DNA of 64,000 bases from Glycine soja (taxonomy: Eukaryota > Streptophyta > Magnoliopsida > Fabales > Fabaceae), in contig NC_041008.1 of the NCBI RefSeq assembly GCF_004193775.1, positions 5,100,731-5,164,730 on the forward strand. The letters run 5' to 3'. The notes beneath the pieces are model-generated. The model searched no databases. It was given only the letters and a program-made list of their open reading frames with translations, and was not told where the DNA came from. Position 1 is the stretch's first letter. Each line of letters opens with the position of its first letter. The translations under genes and the position numbers were made by a program. Shown one piece after another: positions 12,332-23,730 of this stretch.

Positions 12332-15308
12332 ATGAACGGTGGTGAATCTTACGGTGCTATTGAGACACAATACATAAGGAGGCATCACAAACATGAACCA
12401 AGGGAAAACCAGTGCACCTCTGCACTTGTTAAACACATAAGAGCTCCTGTTCACCTTGTTAGTTTGTTTTTCCATCTTAAACTTTTTTGACCAATATCAT
12501 GGTTTTTTGTTTTGTTTTTCTTCTGAATTGGGTGTGTCTGGTGGGTGGGTCTGATTTGTGTGGTGTGGTGGGAGGAAGTTTTTTACTTTTTTGTTCTTTG
12601 GAGATCTGTGAGGCTATGCTTGTTTTGTGGTGTCTTCTTTGAGTTTCCAATTTTGTATAGTTATCTGGGTGTGTGACTGACTATTAGCATTTCTCTCTTT
12701 TTTTTTGTCTCTTTCTTGGGGATGGGTGGTTAACTGGTTATTCTAGAATTTTGGTTCTGTCAGGGTGTTGCAAAAGTTGGATTTTTCAGCTCATTAGATG
12801 CTGTTTTTTGTTGAGTTTTGGCAATATTTTAAAAATCGGGGTTGCGATTGCAGTTTCGTCATCATTATTGCTATTGCAGGCAATTATGGACAAATATGAC
12901 TGATGCGGTCACAATTGCTGTCATGATGCACAAAAACAATGATGTTACGGCCGAAATTGCGGTTTTTTAAAAGCCGTGTGTTTTGGTGATGAAATCAGTT
13001 TTGAGGGAAACATAGTTACATAATTGAAGTTTTTCTTTTGTGTGTGTGGATTTGTTTGTCAAATTTTACAAAAGTTGAATTTTTCAGCTCATGAGGTGCG
13101 AGTTTTTTGTTGGGTTTTGGCAAGATTTTAAATTGCATTCGCCGCTGCGACAGCATCACCATCCTTGCTGTTGTGGAAAATTGTGGAGAAATATGATTGA
13201 TGCAGCCGCAAGTGATGCAGTTGCAGTGACATCAAAAACTTTGTTGCTGTGGTATCGGCCTCAATTGCAGTTACGAAGCAGTTGTGCTGACATCATCAAT
13301 TGCTGTGACTACAAAACATTGATTCTGGTTATCGGCCACAATTTCAGTTGTGATGCAGTTCAATGACTCCAAAAACGATGATGTTGTTGGCTGTTTCCTT
13401 GTTTTTTAGTGTGTGGATTTGTCTGTCAAATTTTGCGTTTCAATTCTTTTGGCTATAGAGCTTGAGTGGAAAAGAAGGAAATCTGAAAATTTTACGGCTG
13501 GATTTTGGATGCAATACATTTTGCTTAGAAGCTGATGAGAGTCCTTCACTCATTTGAGTTTCTCATCTCTATAATGCCCTTTAATTGTTTTTTCCTTGCA
13601 GACTTGTTTTTAGTAGACCAAGTAATATGTAACATTCTTAACTTTTACAAAATTATCTTCCAATTTTATTCTTTTTAGGGGACTTTCTATTGGAATTTAG
13701 TGAAATTGAAGAAATAAGTATATGTGATGGTGTGGTTTGTTATTTTGTGGATTTTGTAGATGTAAAGGAAAGAATGATTATTGTTTGATGTGGTTTGGTT
13801 ATTTCCCTTCTCAGGTGTGGTCGCTGGTGAGAAGATTTGATCAACCTCAGAAATATAAACCATTTGTTAGCAGGTGTATCATGCAAGGGGATCTTGGCAT
13901 CGGAAGTGTTCGAGAAGTGAATGTTAAATCTGGCCTTCCTGCCACAACAAGTACTGAGAGGTTGGAACAACTGGATGATGAGGAACACATTCTCGGCATC
14001 AGGATTGTTGGAGGTGACCATAGGCTGAGGGTATGATACTTTGTTGTTCCTTATTCGGTTTTATTTTTCTATAATTAGATTTTGAAAACCAAATATTGCT
14101 CTTTTCTACGAGGTCACAATATTGTATTTGTATATATAAAATGTGAGTGTTGAGTTATTAACTGAAAGCATTCTTATCTGTACAAACGGAAAACAAATTG
14201 TAATCTAATAATACTACTGCCTTTTGGAAAGCCTATCATGAGAGCTAAATATTAATGGTTAAATTTGGGGTGATAGGAAACGAAGCACGTTTGAAGATAT
14301 TGTTTAGGTTGTGTTTTAGAACTTTGACAAGGATACTTCCTCTTTTGTTTTCTTGTTAAAGTTTGTTTTCCAGAAGAATGTAGGAGTACTGCATATGTTA
14401 GAAATTTGTTACAAACAATAATCTGAAATTTGTTAGAAATGTTGGAGATGGATCAAAGTATCACTTGCCTGCATATGTTATTAAATTGGTATAATTTTTG
14501 GGGATTTTACTTCTTTTTTTTATAATTACATTTGACTTTTCTATTAAAAAATATTTGACTTTTCTATTAAAAAAGTCTTTGATCAGCTCTCCCCTATCAT
14601 GTATTTTATTTAGAAAAAAGTAGTAGTTTGAAAGGATTGTGGATTGCAGAGTCTACTCTTTGTTGTTGGTATTTACTCTGTTTAGTCTATAATTTGTAAT
14701 GTCTTGCAACCTTGGTCTTGGTTACTCAGTTTAATTTGCATAATGATTACCTTATTTTTCAACTTCTTACAATTGTCTCTTGATTTTCCCAAATATATCA
14801 TTAATTGGAGGATTATTTATTTATTTATCAAATCTTGCAAATTTATGGATAAAACATAGATACAGTACCATAAGTACCGTTGCTAGTGTTCTTTAATTAA
14901 AATCAACATTTGATTGTGGTTAGTGTGGCTGATTTTAATCATTGAGATGAAAACAAGGATTACCAAGATCAAATGCTGATTTTAATTAAGTTTGTTGATT
15001 CATTTCCTATGTTGTTATGTTGTCACTAAGAGATGTATTTTTGCTAGCTCTATCACCAGGTTTAATACTCAATCATGTTGTGGAATTTGCAGAACTATTC
15101 TTCCATAATCACCGTCCATCCAGAGGTCATCGATGGGAGACCCGGTACAATGGTGATCGAATCATTTGTGGTGGATGTGCCTGATGGGAACACCAGGGAT
15201 GAAACTTGTTACTTTGTGGAGGCTTTGATCAGGTGTAACCTAAGCTCTTTAGCTGATGTCTCAGAGAGAATGGCCGTGCAAGGTCGAACCAATCCTATCA
15301 ACCATTAA
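12332..15308 (+). CDS. PYL9: PYL9-type abscisic acid receptor (PYR/PYL/RCAR)
   Basis: Soluble START-like (Bet v 1 fold) ABA receptor. With bound ABA, this family inhibits clade A PP2Cs and so releases SnRK2 kinases in cytosol and nucleus. Exons by phase: 12332-12457, 13815-14030 and 15093-15308 (42, 72 and 71 codons, all phase 0), giving 185 residues, normal for the PYL7-10 clade. Visible features are the ABA-contacting lysine K57 (in KYKPF), the gate loop SGLPA at 81-85 and the latch HRL at 111-113, followed by the C-terminal helix region with CYFVEALI. The N-terminal stretch [11 protein letters not shown] and the segment [10 protein letters not shown] match PYL9 better than PYL8 as I remember them. 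The ATG at 12332 is chosen because it gives the usual N-terminus and follows a purine-rich leader. Intron 1 carries a tandem repeat. The next gene, PPR, is on the opposite strand about 3.6 kb away. Confidence 0.95.
12771..13434. repeat. Tandemly duplicated repeat inside PYL intron 1
   Basis: Two units start with the near-identical CAAAAGTTGRATTTTTCAG at 12771 and 13069, a spacing of 298, and both end with TGTGTGGATTTGT then a CAAATTTT run (about 13048 and 13411). The interior is rich in GCAATTG, GCAGTTG and CGGCC motifs, and the second unit is longer through internal reiteration. Similar interior sequence occurs at about 52310-52497 and 62460-62584. The 91-codon open frame in the second unit lies wholly within the intron and has no family features. 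Confidence 0.65.
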
Positions 15309-16035
15309 GCATGTCTAGGGGAGAATGAAGTTGGGTTCATACAAATTATATGATCCATTGCTCTCTGATCCTAGCTCAAGTGTGGACATTGGTTGGAGTA
15401 TTCCTTCTATGTTCCCAGAAGTTTTGGAACTTTTTTCATCTGTATCATGGATACATTCCCCCTACCATCCTTCTTGCATTTTTAGCTGTGTAATCACTCT
15501 TTTGAACTGCTAAGTGTCTCTTCTTCAATATTTGTAAGATGAGATTCAGTGCCTCATGAAAGCACAAGGATGTGAGGGGGAAGTTTTTACCTGCTATATT
15601 CTTCCTGGATTTTGTGGATGGTGGTGTGTTACTATAGTTATTTGTAAATATTTTTGTTGGACCAAAGACAGTTTCTTCAGTTTTCATGTTTCATGTTTAG
15701 TAGCAACTTTTTTGCCAGATTTATGTGCTGGCACAAGGAAACTCCAAATAGTGGATACTGCCTTGTTATTTTCTTTAATAAGTAGTGTAGCTTTTGTAAG
15801 AAGTTATCTATTCCATATTCTCCTTGTTTAGGACTATGTTCAGAACACTTAATCAAAATGATTTTGTTTCTGGCTCTCGGTTGGTGTCATGCACCTTGCT
15901 GTGTGGAATTTCAGAGTTACTCTTTCTTCATGCACCTTACTTTGAGGAACTCCAAAGATACATAGTTTCTTCTTCCAAGTATTGCAAGCGCTTCCAAATT
16001 CAGTTTTTTTTTGTCGTTTTGTTGGGAAGATAAAA
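15309..16035. other. 3' flank and probable 3' UTR of PYL
   Basis: Sequence following the PYL stop has moderate GC and no AT-repeat character for about 500 bases, consistent with an untranslated region. The short open frames here lack any recognisable domain. The polyadenylation site is not determined. Confidence 0.4.
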
Positions 16036-16396
16036 GGCTTAATTGTATTTTTTTACTTCCAACTTTTAAATTTCTGGTGAATTTTATTTCAAATTTTTTA
16101 ACTTTGCACAATTTATTTTCAATTTTTAAGAAAATTTACTTTTTAATAAAAATAAAAATCGAGGGTAAAATTTGTAGGAAAAAAAATAAAGTTGTATAAA
16201 TTTTGTGAAAAACTAAAAATGATAGTGTTAGAATTTGTCAAAAATATAAAAAAAGTAGGGAGTAAAAGTATAATTATGTTAGGAATAACAGAAGATAAAA
16301 CTTATAATTTTTTTAAAAGTTTAAGGGAAAATACATCAAATTAATTTAATGAAGATAAAATTTATCAAAATCAAAAATAAAAAGTATAATTAAACC
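16036..16396. mobile_element. MITE-like element with terminal inverted repeats
   Basis: The left end begins GGCTTAATTGTATTTTT. The reverse complement of the right end begins GGTTTAATTATACTTTTT. The centre is AT-rich and non-coding with no open frame of interest. Arms diverge after about 40 bases. The total is 361 bases. I did not find a convincing target site duplication. Confidence 0.5.
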
Positions 16397-16572
16397 AAGA
16401 TAATATGCTACTCATACGGGAAAAAAGGGTAAAAGGGTTTAAAGCAATAGGTGGATCCTTAATCCTGGTGGCTTCTCTAATCTAAAATTCAATCGTAGTG
16501 AAAAGAAAAGTTTGGAGAGTTGTGCCAATCAGAAGGATTGAATTTGCGAGTGAAGTTTTCATGGTACTTTTT

Positions 16573-16623
<51 letters not shown>

Positions 16624-18886
16624 TTTCATGGTGTCCATACATGAGATAAGATTGCATTTAATACCGTGCAGTTTAACCGGATCACGTTTGTAAGTGTTGT
16701 GCCTGAACCTTGACGTTGAGGTAACAACACAAACAATCAATACTCTAGAAGGTTCGTGAGTTCAAGTAGGGAGGGGGTGGAGATATTTAAGAAGGTATTG
16801 TAATGCTCAATGTTTATGTCGGTGAAGTAACTGTGCTTAGAATAGATTGCATATAACAATTGATGTGCCTTAACTGGCCTATGTGTAGGGAGTGTAGTTA
16901 TCAATGTCACAACCAACTGTTGGGGGTTGTAGTAGAAGAATATTCTAAAACTACTAGTTATGTGATTAAATTGCCAGTGGATTTTCTGGTTTTGGAGTTG
17001 TGTTACTCCATGTGAACAGCTTTGAAAATAGTAATATTAGAAAGGTTTTTGTTCCCTACACCTCCAACAAACCTAAAAGAACCCAAATATCCTGTCTCTC
17101 CCAACTAAGCTTGGCCTCCATTCAACCCTGCACTCTACTACCCTTATGTAGAAAAACAGTGCCAATGGAGTCGAGAATGAAAGAAAGCTGTAAAACTTGA
17201 CTCTATTCCAGGCCTCCAAACTAGATTAATTTTGTTTATACTTATGGAATGACTTTTTTGGAACATATACCTAGCTTAGAAATGTTTCTTTTTCTTCATA
17301 AATACATTTCCAAAATAGGTATGTGCTATCCAAAAGACATCTTCAGAAGAGAAAAGGAGGTTACAAGGGGTGTACCCCTTTAAGGAAAAAGAAATGAGTA
17401 ATTAAAATATACAAAGGGGAATGGGGTGTACTTATAAGCAATGGGGGATGTAAATAGTAAGTGCTAAAAATATTACTCCATGGACATGGTTAACTGCTAG
17501 TATTACTGTATAAATTGATCTATTTGTAATACAAAAACAGAAACATAATTTGTGGGATTGACGTTTCAGTTACGTGATCGATTTACATTTTGGCACATCA
17601 ACATTTTATCATTGATATCACGTCTTGGTTTAATCCTTCATTTTCCTTTTTCAAGAGTCTAGTCACATCTCCTTCTAATTTTTTTCTTCTTAATCTATTG
17701 TTTGTTATATTTATTACATTATGGTACTTCAAATATTTAATTTTTGTTGTAGTTATTATGGTACTTCAATTATTCAATTGAATGAATGTTGCTTATTTTA
17801 TCCCTTCATTGGCTATATGTATTCCAAATTACAAAGACAAAAGAAAGAGTAACAAAGAGTATGTCTGTTCGTCATGTGTTGATTCAGTAGATGGAGGCAA
17901 ACCAGTGACAATGGAAACATTTACACCAGTGACAATCCATTATTCACACATTAACCTTAACAAGCACATGCAACTTTATTAATTTTTTCCTCTCAAACCA
18001 TAAGTGATCAAGTGCTCATTTGCTCCTTTTACGTGCGTGTGTTTATTTTCTCTCATTTTTCCCCTACTAATTTCTTTCTTCCTACCACTCAAATTCACCT
18101 CAAAATGAGGTTCACGTTGATAATTGTCCTTTTTTCATTTATATAATCAACTCACTCGATTCCGCACTCAATTTTCAATGCCCTTGTTTCCGTGTACATC
18201 ACTTACTAACTTGAGTGAGAGTCTGAATAACTTGTCAAACTTGTAATATTAAGTTTTTATCTTATACATGCCCTGAAAATTGCCTTCACATATATATTAT
18301 TTACAAGTGCATGCTAATAAAATAGTGTTTCTGACATTGAACTTATGTGAAAGGTGGAGAAGAGGAAAGGATGTGAAGAAAAATACTATAATAGCCATAG
18401 ACAAAATTTCTATGAAATAAATGATTTTTTTTTTGTCAAACTGGATTGCTAGCTACGTGACTTTGAAAAATATATTTTATACTTCAGTTTTCATTTGCTG
18501 TTGAAGCCAACAGATGCCACTCTTGTCAATGGTAAAACCTGGAAGTACAAGAACTTGTTGCAGAAGCAGCACAAGGCACATTTTGCACCACAGTTTAGTA
18601 ACTTGCATGATATTTTTCTTCAGATAGCGTGCAACACCTTAAAGTGAGAGCTAAGCCACGTTGTTGGTGATGCTGGCTCCCATGTAACGTATCTATTCTA
18701 ACTCCTTCATACTGTGACTTGCAAAAAAGGTAAACTATTTCAGGTGAAGATTGCCACTTGCAAAAAGGGTATTCTATGATTCCCCAAGTAACTTAGTCAT
18801 TCCTTAAATTATTACAAAGTTCCCTTCATGAAGACACTCCCTCTGTTGATATACAAGACTAGAGCACAATAATAGCCTGCAGGAAA
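16397..18886. other. Spacer between PYL and PPR
   Basis: No gene recognised. It contains a (TA)n tract at 16579-16620 and ordinary AT-rich spacer. The part from about 18500 to 18910 is probably the 3' UTR of the minus-strand PPR gene, because composition becomes more gene-like there. Confidence 0.45.
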
Positions 18887-18910
18887 ATGCTTCAGGCTTT
18901 GGCTATCTTG

Positions 18911-21748
18911 TTACCAACGATCATTACAGGAGCATTCTCCATTCATGAAATGGTGAAAACGACCACCATCTCTGAGGAAAATCTCGCGGTTTCGAGCCAA
19001 GGAGATGTACTTTGCTGCTGTGTGACAGTCTTGACAAATTCTTGTGTTCTTCACTACCCTGATTGGTGTTCCTCCTTTAATTTTCATCAGTCCATACGTC
19101 ATAGCCAACTTCTCTGTGTGACTGAGCAGAACCTTCTCCTTCTCACTGTCATCAATGTTCTGATGCACACAATTAGTATCAGGTACATACCCCAGCTTTT
19201 TTATCTCAGAGATTAATTGATACAAGTCAAAATATATTTCTCCTTCTTCTGGATGTGATTTCCCTTCTGTGGAGAACACATGAATAGTCTGCCTAACTTG
19301 TATCCAACTCCAAACATTTGGGATTTTCACCCCCATGGCAGTCATTGACTCTTTAAGGCGCTCCACGTCCCCCCATCTCTCAAAAGTGGAATATATGTTC
19401 ATCATCAACACATAGTTAGCAGAATTATATGGCTCCAACCTGAAAAGATTCCTTGCTGCAATCTCTGCTATCTTAATGTCTTTGTGAAGTCTGCAGGCTG
19501 CAAGAACAGCACCCCAAATACTAGCATCTGCCTTTTGTGGCATGGCATGGATGAAATCCAAAGCTTCATCAAGAAAACCAGCTTTTCCAAGAAGATCTAC
19601 CATGCAAGAGTAGTGCTCAATTGTTGGATTAATACTGTAATCTGTCTTCATGCTGTCAAAGTACTTCCACCCATCCATAACTAAACCTGAATTCTTGCAG
19701 CCAGATAGAAGAGCTGTGAAGGTTATAGCATCAGGTCTGATACCAGTTTTGCACATGTTGTCAAATAGAGTAAATACCTCTTCCCCATGGCCATAAATAG
19801 CATATCCCATCATCATGCAATTCCAACATGGTAGTGTTTTCTCCTTAATATTCCTGAAAACCTCATGAGCTACTTTAAGTTTTCCTCCCTTACTATACAT
19901 GTCAATGAGGGCTGTGGCTATATATATGTCATCCACAAACCCATGTTTCATACTGAAGCAGTGTATCTCCTCACCTTTCTTTAACAGTGATGGGCCAGCA
20001 CATGCCCGAAGAAGGGTGGAAATGGTAGTAGAGTTAGGTTTTACATTTTCTTCTTGCATTTGGCTGAAAAACTGTAGGGCATCCGTGTAGTTCTCATTTT
20101 GACAACAGCCTGATATCACAGCAGTCCAGGACACCACATTAGGAGTTAATCCCAAACTCTTGATCCGATTGATCACAGCCAATGCTTCCTCACTGCAGCC
20201 ACTCATCGAATAACCTGAAACCAAACTATTCCATGTCACCAAATCAGCTTTTATTCCTTCCTCCTTCATCTGGATGAGTAGTTTTTCAGCATTGTCAAAC
20301 AAGCCCTTGTAGGTGTAACCAGATATCAATGAATTCCAGGCACAAATATTTTTGTTCTTTGTATGATGGAACACTACTTCAGCTTTATCTAAGCAATCAT
20401 TCTTAATATACATATCCACCAAAGAAGTACAAACATAGACATCATACTCAAGCTTACTTCTCATTATGTAACCATGGATTTCTTTCCCTAAATTAAAGTA
20501 ACCCAATTCAATAACTGCTTGTAGAGCACTAGTTATCGAACATGAATCTGGCGTGAAGCCTGCGCTTTGCAGGCTCCGGATATTGGTGAGAACATTTTCA
20601 TATGACCCCTGAAGAAGATGGCCAGACAAAAGAGAATTCCAAGTTATAATGTCTGGCTTGATGCTGGAAGACTCCATTTCTCGGAAGAGATCCCAAGCAC
20701 CATTCAAACAGCCATTGACTGCATAACTCGAAATTATTGAGTTCCATGATGCCAAGTTATGATCCTCAGTTGAATCAAAAACTGCTCTTGCTAGCTCAAG
20801 TCTATTGTTCCTAGAGTACATGCTAACTATGGAGTTGCAAATTGAAGTATTTGACACTCTTCCAAATCTTATAACATACCCATGAATCTGCTTCCCTTCA
20901 TTGAGAGCTCTCAATTTTCCACATGCTTGCAGCAGCTTGACAATGGTGCCATCAGTGGCTTTGGCAGAAGCTGATTGCATTCGACGAGACAGTTCTAAGG
21001 CATCCTCCCACCTCTCACTCCTCAAGTTTGCCATAACAATTGTATTCCATAAGAAATCTTCTTGTAGTGGGGTCTCATCAAAAACTTGATTTGCCCTATC
21101 TATTCCCAAGCACTTCTCATAGAGATTGATCAATGCACAACTCAAGTGTACATCAACTTGGAAGCCTCTCTTAAGCAAACAAGCATGAACTTCCATCCCA
21201 AGCCACAACTCCATCAAAGCCAAACAAATTTTCAGAACAACAGTGAGAGCTTTACTGTCAAATTTCACTCCTTTATCATGCAATTCCTTGAAGACCTCCA
21301 GAATCTCATGTGAGTCACCTCCAAAACTTGCAAACTCCTCAAGAAAAGAGTTCCACAGAAGGTAATTCCTTGCAAAACCCACAAAGAATACCTTTGTAGC
21401 TGACTCAAAGTCTCCAAATTCCAAGTAGTTTCTCATCATGCTTCCATCCATTGTAACCAAGTTCCCTTTTTTTGGCATTTTGATCATCTGGGCATGCAAT
21501 TCCCTCACGGAATTCAAAGTCCTTATCCCACCCAAAGGGTGAAAGAACGGAGAAAATTTTGGTGAGGAAAATTGAGGAGAAGAAACAAGCTGAGTTTCTG
21601 ACGTTCCGAGAGAAACTGAAGAGGGTGAATGCCTTCTGGGTGGCATGTGGCCTTGTGGGTTATGAACAAAATAAGAATTAAGATGATGGAAAGGTGCTGC
21701 TAAGTTATCCATGAAGCTATGGTACTGAAAGGAGATGCAAAATGTCAT
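18911..21748 (-). CDS. DYW-type PLS pentatricopeptide repeat protein
   Basis: Organelle RNA-binding protein of the PLS-DYW class, which in plants select cytidines for C-to-U editing and can supply the deaminase. The single uninterrupted frame encodes 945 residues from the first ATG (21748), or 933 from the ATG at 21712 (MDNLAAP). Both starts leave a Ser/Pro-rich presequence of about 90 residues consistent with organelle import. PPR motifs run from about residue 110 to 770 with repeated cores such as WNSLISGY, NSLVSGYS and ALIDMYSKGG, followed by E and E+ regions (GKAGFLDEA, LEPYNSANYVLM). The DYW domain keeps the zinc and deaminase residues: H877 and E879 in HTEKLA, C905 and C908 in CQDC. The terminus is DRW, not DYW. 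It strongly resembles my memory of Arabidopsis At4g01030 (annotated mitochondrial), which sits near PYL7 and TROL. The editing target cannot be read from sequence. Confidence 0.93.
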   Translation of the reverse strand: MTFCISFQYHSFMDNLAAPFHHLNSYFVHNPQGHMPPRRHSPSSVSLGTSETQLVSSPQFSSPKFSPFFHPLGGIRTLNSVRELHAQMIKMPKKGNLVTMDGSMMRNYLEFGDFESATKVFFVGFARNYLLWNSFLEEFASFGGDSHEILEVFKELHDKGVKFDSKALTVVLKICLALMELWLGMEVHACLLKRGFQVDVHLSCALINLYEKCLGIDRANQVFDETPLQEDFLWNTIVMANLRSERWEDALELSRRMQSASAKATDGTIVKLLQACGKLRALNEGKQIHGYVIRFGRVSNTSICNSIVSMYSRNNRLELARAVFDSTEDHNLASWNSIISSYAVNGCLNGAWDLFREMESSSIKPDIITWNSLLSGHLLQGSYENVLTNIRSLQSAGFTPDSCSITSALQAVIELGYFNLGKEIHGYIMRSKLEYDVYVCTSLVDMYIKNDCLDKAEVVFHHTKNKNICAWNSLISGYTYKGLFDNAEKLLIQMKEEGIKADLVTWNSLVSGYSMSGCSEEALAVINRIKSLGLTPNVVSWTAVISGCCQNENYTDALQFFSQMQEENVKPNSTTISTLLRACAGPSLLKKGEEIHCFSMKHGFVDDIYIATALIDMYSKGGKLKVAHEVFRNIKEKTLPCWNCMMMGYAIYGHGEEVFTLFDNMCKTGIRPDAITFTALLSGCKNSGLVMDGWKYFDSMKTDYSINPTIEHYSCMVDLLGKAGFLDEALDFIHAMPQKADASIWGAVLAACRLHKDIKIAEIAARNLFRLEPYNSANYVLMMNIYSTFERWGDVERLKESMTAMGVKIPNVWSWIQVRQTIHVFSTEGKSHPEEGEIYFDLYQLISEIKKLGYVPDTNCVHQNIDDSEKEKVLLSHTEKLAMTYGLMKIKGGTPIRVVKNTRICQDCHTAAKYISLARNREIFLRDGGRFHHFMNGECSCNDRW

Positions 21749-22378
21749 GCAAGTGTTGTATGAGTAGTGATGAAATGGTAGGGACAGTTATATACTGAGA
21801 GAGCTCTAACTTGAGCTGTAACTCCAATGATCTATTTGCAAATTTGTTCTTAATCTAATAAAAGCTGAGTAATTGGTGGGGATGTTAGAAAGTTTATGAG
21901 CGTGTGGGTTGCAAGATTTTATCTGTTGATAAGGTTTATCCTATCCGTCAAACTGATTTTTTTGGCAGAGCAATGTTCCTCTTCATTCATAACAGCGTTG
22001 CTATTGGTCCATTCTAATTACTTCTGTTTATGGGGATTATTCTCCTTTTTTTTATTCCAAGAATGTAATTATGAAAGAATATGATTTTGTCGAATAAAAT
22101 GCATAATATTATGCTACAATTATTTTTGTACTTCTTTAATATAATAATACAATAGAATTATGATTTTATTGTTTAATTTATTTTCACACATTAATGGAAT
22201 CATAATTCAACATTAAACAATTATGTTGTACTTTTTTTAAAACAAAAAGATTTCTTTACCTATTTTTCTAGAAAAAATATAAATGTAATAATGATTCTTT
22301 TGAAAATATGTCTACAACAAAATCAACAATAAATTGTGAAAAAATGCCTACCTTGGAGGCAAGTTGGTTTGAACACGG
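21749..22378. promoter_or_regulatory. Upstream flank of the PPR gene
   Basis: Non-coding. It should hold the PPR promoter, reading leftward. A sequence reading TATATA lies near 21790, about 40 bases above the first ATG, but its role is uncertain. The last 8 bases (22371-22378) are the left target site duplication of the next element. Confidence 0.35.
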
Positions 22379-23011
22379 TAGGGGTGGGAATAGGCCAGAC
22401 CGATCTACAGGGACCTACGATCTAGCCTATTAAAAGGTTAGACTTAGACTTTTTTAAAAGCCTATTAAATTAAATAGACCAGACTTAAGTTTATTAAAAA
22501 ACCTTATAAGCCTGATAGGGTCAGCCTATATATATGTATATATACTTATATTATTTGTTGGGTACCAATATATACTTATATTATTTTTTTGGTACAATTA
22601 ATTTTTTTTTAAACTAGCAGACTTTCATTACACATTACTACTCCATAACTTTCATTCCTATAATCAAATATTCCTATAATCAAGTACGATTTTAATTACA
22701 ATTTAGGTGTGAGTCATGAGCCCCTTTATATTCCTCATTATTTTTATTGACTTTCCTATCCCTGTTAACGTTTTCTTTTACTTTAACTTTCCTATTATGT
22801 TACTATCCACGAGCAAAGGAATATTAAAGATTTAATGTGATGAAGGCTTTTAAAAAGGCTATCAGGGTAGACTAGGCTTTTAAAAAAGTCAGGCTGAGTC
22901 AAAATAAAAGTCTTTTATAGGTCATAGGTCAGACTCAGACCTCAAAAATTCATCGTAGGCTAAACTTAGATCTTTTAAAGTCTGGTCTGGTCTGACCTAT
23001 TCTCATCCCTA
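22379..23011. mobile_element. Non-autonomous hAT-like transposon with 8-base target duplication
   Basis: The left end reads TAGGGGTGGGAATAGGCC and the reverse complement of the right end reads TAGGGATGAGAATAGGTC; both continue with AGACC, and the first 23 bases match at 20 positions. It is flanked by GAACACGG (22371-22378) and GAACTCGG (23012-23019), an 8-base duplication with one mismatch, the length made by hAT transposases. Subterminal regions carry many AGGCTTTT, AGCCT and CAGAC motifs in both orientations. The interior is AT-rich and encodes no transposase. The total is 633 bases. Confidence 0.75.
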
Positions 23012-23019
23012 GAACTCGG

Positions 23020-23149
23020 GTTAGAAAGGGAAGGAAGAGGGTTGGGAAGGGAAGGAGGATATGGGGGAAGAGAAGTAGAAGGGGGCAAAAAGGTGGGGGA
23101 AAGGGAAAGAGGAAAGAAGGAAGGGTGGAGAAATTAGAAGATAAAGACT
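23020..23149. repeat. Polypurine tract
   Basis: About 130 bases of almost pure A and G on the plus strand, made of short GGGAAGG-, GGAAAG- and AAGG-like units with rare pyrimidines. It starts immediately after the hAT target duplication. The proline/serine-rich minus-strand frame over it is a composition artefact. Such tracts can form triplex DNA in vitro; no function is asserted. Confidence 0.7.
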
Positions 23150-23583
23150 GAAGAATATTTTCACACTAAGGTAGGGGTCAATAATAATATTAGTAGGGGT
23201 CAATAGTAGTATTCCATTCAAAATAGTAGGTGTCACTCATCAAAGATGGCCTTTCTCTGCACCAACACTTTGGGTCCTCGCCAAACTGCTTACTTTGGGC
23301 CACCGAGTGGGCGGGCCTCTTGCCCAACAACGTGCATTGGCACATGGGAATTGCTTTACGCACCCAGTAAATTACTTGTACACCCAGCACTTTTTATTTT
23401 TTTTCAAAATTACCCTGACAAACTTACGAATTCATAATTTGCAAGCTTACATATTGTTAATCTGTATGAACATACAGGATTCAAATCTATGACTTTCACA
23501 TTATTAACACAACACTCTAACAAACTAAGCTAATATGTCAATTATGTTATAAAATAATTAATATCACTATATATAATACTAAA
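23150..23583. other. Spacer with GC-richer unannotated patch
   Basis: Two close copies of AGGGGTCAATARTARTAT occur at about 23172 and 23195. The 23245-23390 part is GC-richer and contains CACCCAG twice. Overlapping short frames on both strands show no family features. It may be an old transposon fragment. Confidence 0.4.
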
Positions 23584-23730
23584 ATTTCTAATGTACATTT
23601 AATGCACATGTAAATTTACATAATAAATTTTATGACAATTAATTTTATTCTAATATATTTAATGAATCAAAATTAATTGTCACAAAACTTATTATGTAAA
23701 TTTAGATGTGTATTAAATATAGTTAGAAAT
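23584..23730. mobile_element. Short foldback (hairpin) MITE
   Basis: An almost complete palindrome of 147 bases. The left arm from 23584 (ATTTCTAATG onward) pairs with the right arm ending at 23730 (TAGTTAGAAAT) over about 70 bases. Long exact blocks include AAATTTACATAATAA and GACAATTAATTTT. The loop is only a few bases. No coding content. The family is uncertain (Tourist- or Stowaway-like in size). Confidence 0.65.

Noticed and set aside
13091..13366. 91-codon open frame downstream of PYL exon 1
   Set aside because: It lies inside PYL intron 1 in a tandem repeat and has no family features.
19484..21313. Several plus-strand frames of 60-110 codons
   Set aside because: Antisense shadows of the PPR gene.
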